Below are positions 12,307 through 13,297 of a stretch of DNA of 13,297 nt, piece by piece. The notes under the pieces were generated by a model. The model was not told the DNA's origin. It worked only from the letters and a program-made list of their open reading frames with translations, and did not search any database. How positions within the stretch are numbered: the stretch's first letter is position 1; every line of letters begins with the position of its first letter. This stretch comes from Actinomycetota bacterium (GTDB taxonomy: Bacteria; Actinomycetota; Thermoleophilia; Solirubrobacterales; Solirubrobacteraceae). The DNA lies in NCBI GenBank assembly GCA_019348435.1, contig JAHWJM010000026.1, forward strand, positions 1-13,297, read 5' to 3'. The translations under genes and the position numbers were made by a program.

Positions 12307-13297
12307 ATGTCGAGCCGTCAGGAAGAGAAGGAGCAGCGCAAGCAGGAGCGCCTGGCGCGTGAGGCTGCCGCCGCGAAGGCCGTCAAGCGCAAGCGCCTGC
12401 TGCAGCTCATCGGCGGCGTCGTCGTCGCGTGCGCGATCATCGCCGGCGTGGTCTTCGCCGTCGGCGGCGGCGGCGGCGACGGTGGCGGTGGCGACGGCGA
12501 CGGTGCCGACCTGGCCGAGGCGGCGAGGGCGGCCGGTTGCGTCTACCGCTCGTTCCCCGACGAGGGTCGCGAGCACACCGCCGAGAAGCTCACCGCCGAC
12601 GACTTCGACACCAATCCGCCGACCTCGGGTCCGCACAATCCCACGCCGGCACCCGACGGCATCTACGCCCCCGGCAACGAGCCGGCGATCGAGAACTGGG
12701 TGCACACGCTCGAGCACGGCTCCGTCGGCCTGCTCTATCAGCCCGACCTCGAGCTCGAGCAGATCCGCGACCTGGAAGCGATCGTGGGCGAGTACGACGG
12801 CCAGGTCTTCTCGATGCCCTATACCGGCGGTATGCAGTCGCCGATCACGATCGCTGCCTGGGGTCACACGATGGAGCTCGACGAGGTCGAAGAGGATTCG
12901 ATCGAGCAGTTCATCGAGGAGAACCGGCGGCCCCTCGACGACCTGCGGGTGCTGTGGGAGCGGCTGCACCCCGACGGCCCCGTCACGGTCCGCATCGGGT
13001 CGTTCGCCGTCGACGGGGTGGAGACGTGGCCGCGGCTGCTCGACGCCGTCGCCGACGTCCGGCGCGCCGCGGGCGACGAGCGCGCTGCCGTCCTCGTCCG
13101 GCGCGACGTCGGCTGCGTCGTCGGCGGCGTGCTGCCGCGCCGAGGTGCACCCGTGATCGTCAGCGGCGATCCCAGCGGCATCGCCGACGGGCTCCTCTCG
13201 CCCGTCCCCACGCGGCTCGTGGGCCGCGGCGGCGGCCTGCGTGGCGCCGACCGGGCGCGGCTCCTGGCCCTTCGTCTCACCGCCTCGCGGCGGCTCG
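12307..13297 (+). CDS. DUF3105 membrane-anchored protein with unusual C-terminal extension (runs off the window)
   Basis: The frame is open for 330 codons to the window edge without a stop. Residues 1-30 are a basic, Glu/Arg/Lys-rich helix. One TM helix follows (~33-52), then a Gly/Asp linker (53-68), and from C78 the DUF3105 domain: E-G-R-E-H90, P-P-T-S-G-P-H110, W-V-H133-T-L-E-H137-G, and A-A-W185-G-H. The four histidines suggest a metal site, which is inference. DUF3105 proteins are usually ~200 residues and end soon after the A-W-G-H/T segment and a short acidic helix. Here ~120 more residues follow (from R207), containing W-E-R-L-H-P-D-G and G-D-P-S-G, with the same codon bias. I do not recognise that part. 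No SD precedes ATG 12307. A fusion or a lost stop are both possible. Confidence 0.8.
   Translation, partial: MSSRQEEKEQRKQERLAREAAAAKAVKRKRLLQLIGGVVVACAIIAGVVFAVGGGGGDGGGGDGDGADLAEAARAAGCVYRSFPDEGREHTAEKLTADDFDTNPPTSGPHNPTPAPDGIYAPGNEPAIENWVHTLEHGSVGLLYQPDLELEQIRDLEAIVGEYDGQVFSMPYTGGMQSPITIAAWGHTMELDEVEEDSIEQFIEENRRPLDDLRVLWERLHPDGPVTVRIGSFAVDGVETWPRLLDAVADVRRAAGDERAAVLVRRDVGCVVGGVLPRRGAPVIVSGDPSGIADGLLSPVPTRLVGRGGGLRGADRARLLALRLTASRRL

Noticed and set aside
1..13297. tRNA, rRNA, CRISPR array, insertion sequence or attachment site
   Set aside because: All gaps are short, and none showed cloverleaf-type pairing, regular spaced repeats, transposase motifs or terminal inverted repeats with target duplications.

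Overview
The window is very GC-rich bacterial chromosome (third codon positions almost all G or C). Gene density is high, gaps are short, and several genes overlap by ATGA. Gene content (DUF3105, DUF1360, a DUF3618/holin-like pair, a stand-alone multiubiquitin-like protein, a leaderless-looking transketolase) fits a high-GC actinobacterial lineage, most likely Thermoleophilia/Solirubrobacterales. That placement is an inference from gene flavour, not a phylogenetic result. No rRNA, tRNA, CRISPR array, insertion sequence or prophage core gene was seen. No gap between genes exceeds 300 bases; the largest is 252 bases.

Left region (1-3976, minus strand): a tightly coupled four-gene sugar-nucleotide operon. 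It reads from 3976 leftwards: a dTDP-L-rhamnose 4-epimerase-like SDR, a CDP-paratose 2-epimerase (tyvelose epimerase)-like SDR, a zinc-type alcohol dehydrogenase-like MDR, and a Gfo/Idh/MocA oxidoreductase cut by the window edge. Spacings are a 4-base overlap, 0 bases and 17 bases. Together they look like part of a pathway making a rare deoxysugar or cyclitol for a surface glycan or secondary metabolite.

Centre-left (4229-5934, plus strand): a small non-heme Fe(II)/2-oxoglutarate dioxygenase-like protein lies divergent from the sugar operon. It is followed by a three-gene cluster linked by ATGA overlaps: an 81-aa hydrophilic protein, a two-TM holin-superfamily III/YqjE-like protein, and a DUF3618 protein with 11-residue repeats and a C-terminal membrane anchor. 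The last two resemble the E. coli yqjD-yqjE envelope pair in layout.

Centre (5954-7715, minus strand): a stand-alone multiubiquitin-fold protein, an orphan beta-class N4/N6 DNA methyltransferase and a DUF1360 membrane protein. No ubiquitin-like ligase machinery and no restriction enzyme are present.

Right region: a membrane-anchored two-domain murein enzyme (lytic transglycosylase plus M15/LAS-like carboxypeptidase) runs convergent, 5 bases away, with transketolase. Transketolase is divergent from an alpha/beta-hydrolase-fold protein that appears to lack the usual catalytic histidine. The window ends in a DUF3105 protein with an unusual long C-terminal extension that stays open through the edge.

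The strongest leads are the lone multiubiquitin protein beside an orphan methyltransferase with a large hairpin between them, the transglycosylase-peptidase fusion, the LEA-like 11-mer repeats in the DUF3618 protein, and the DUF3105 extension.
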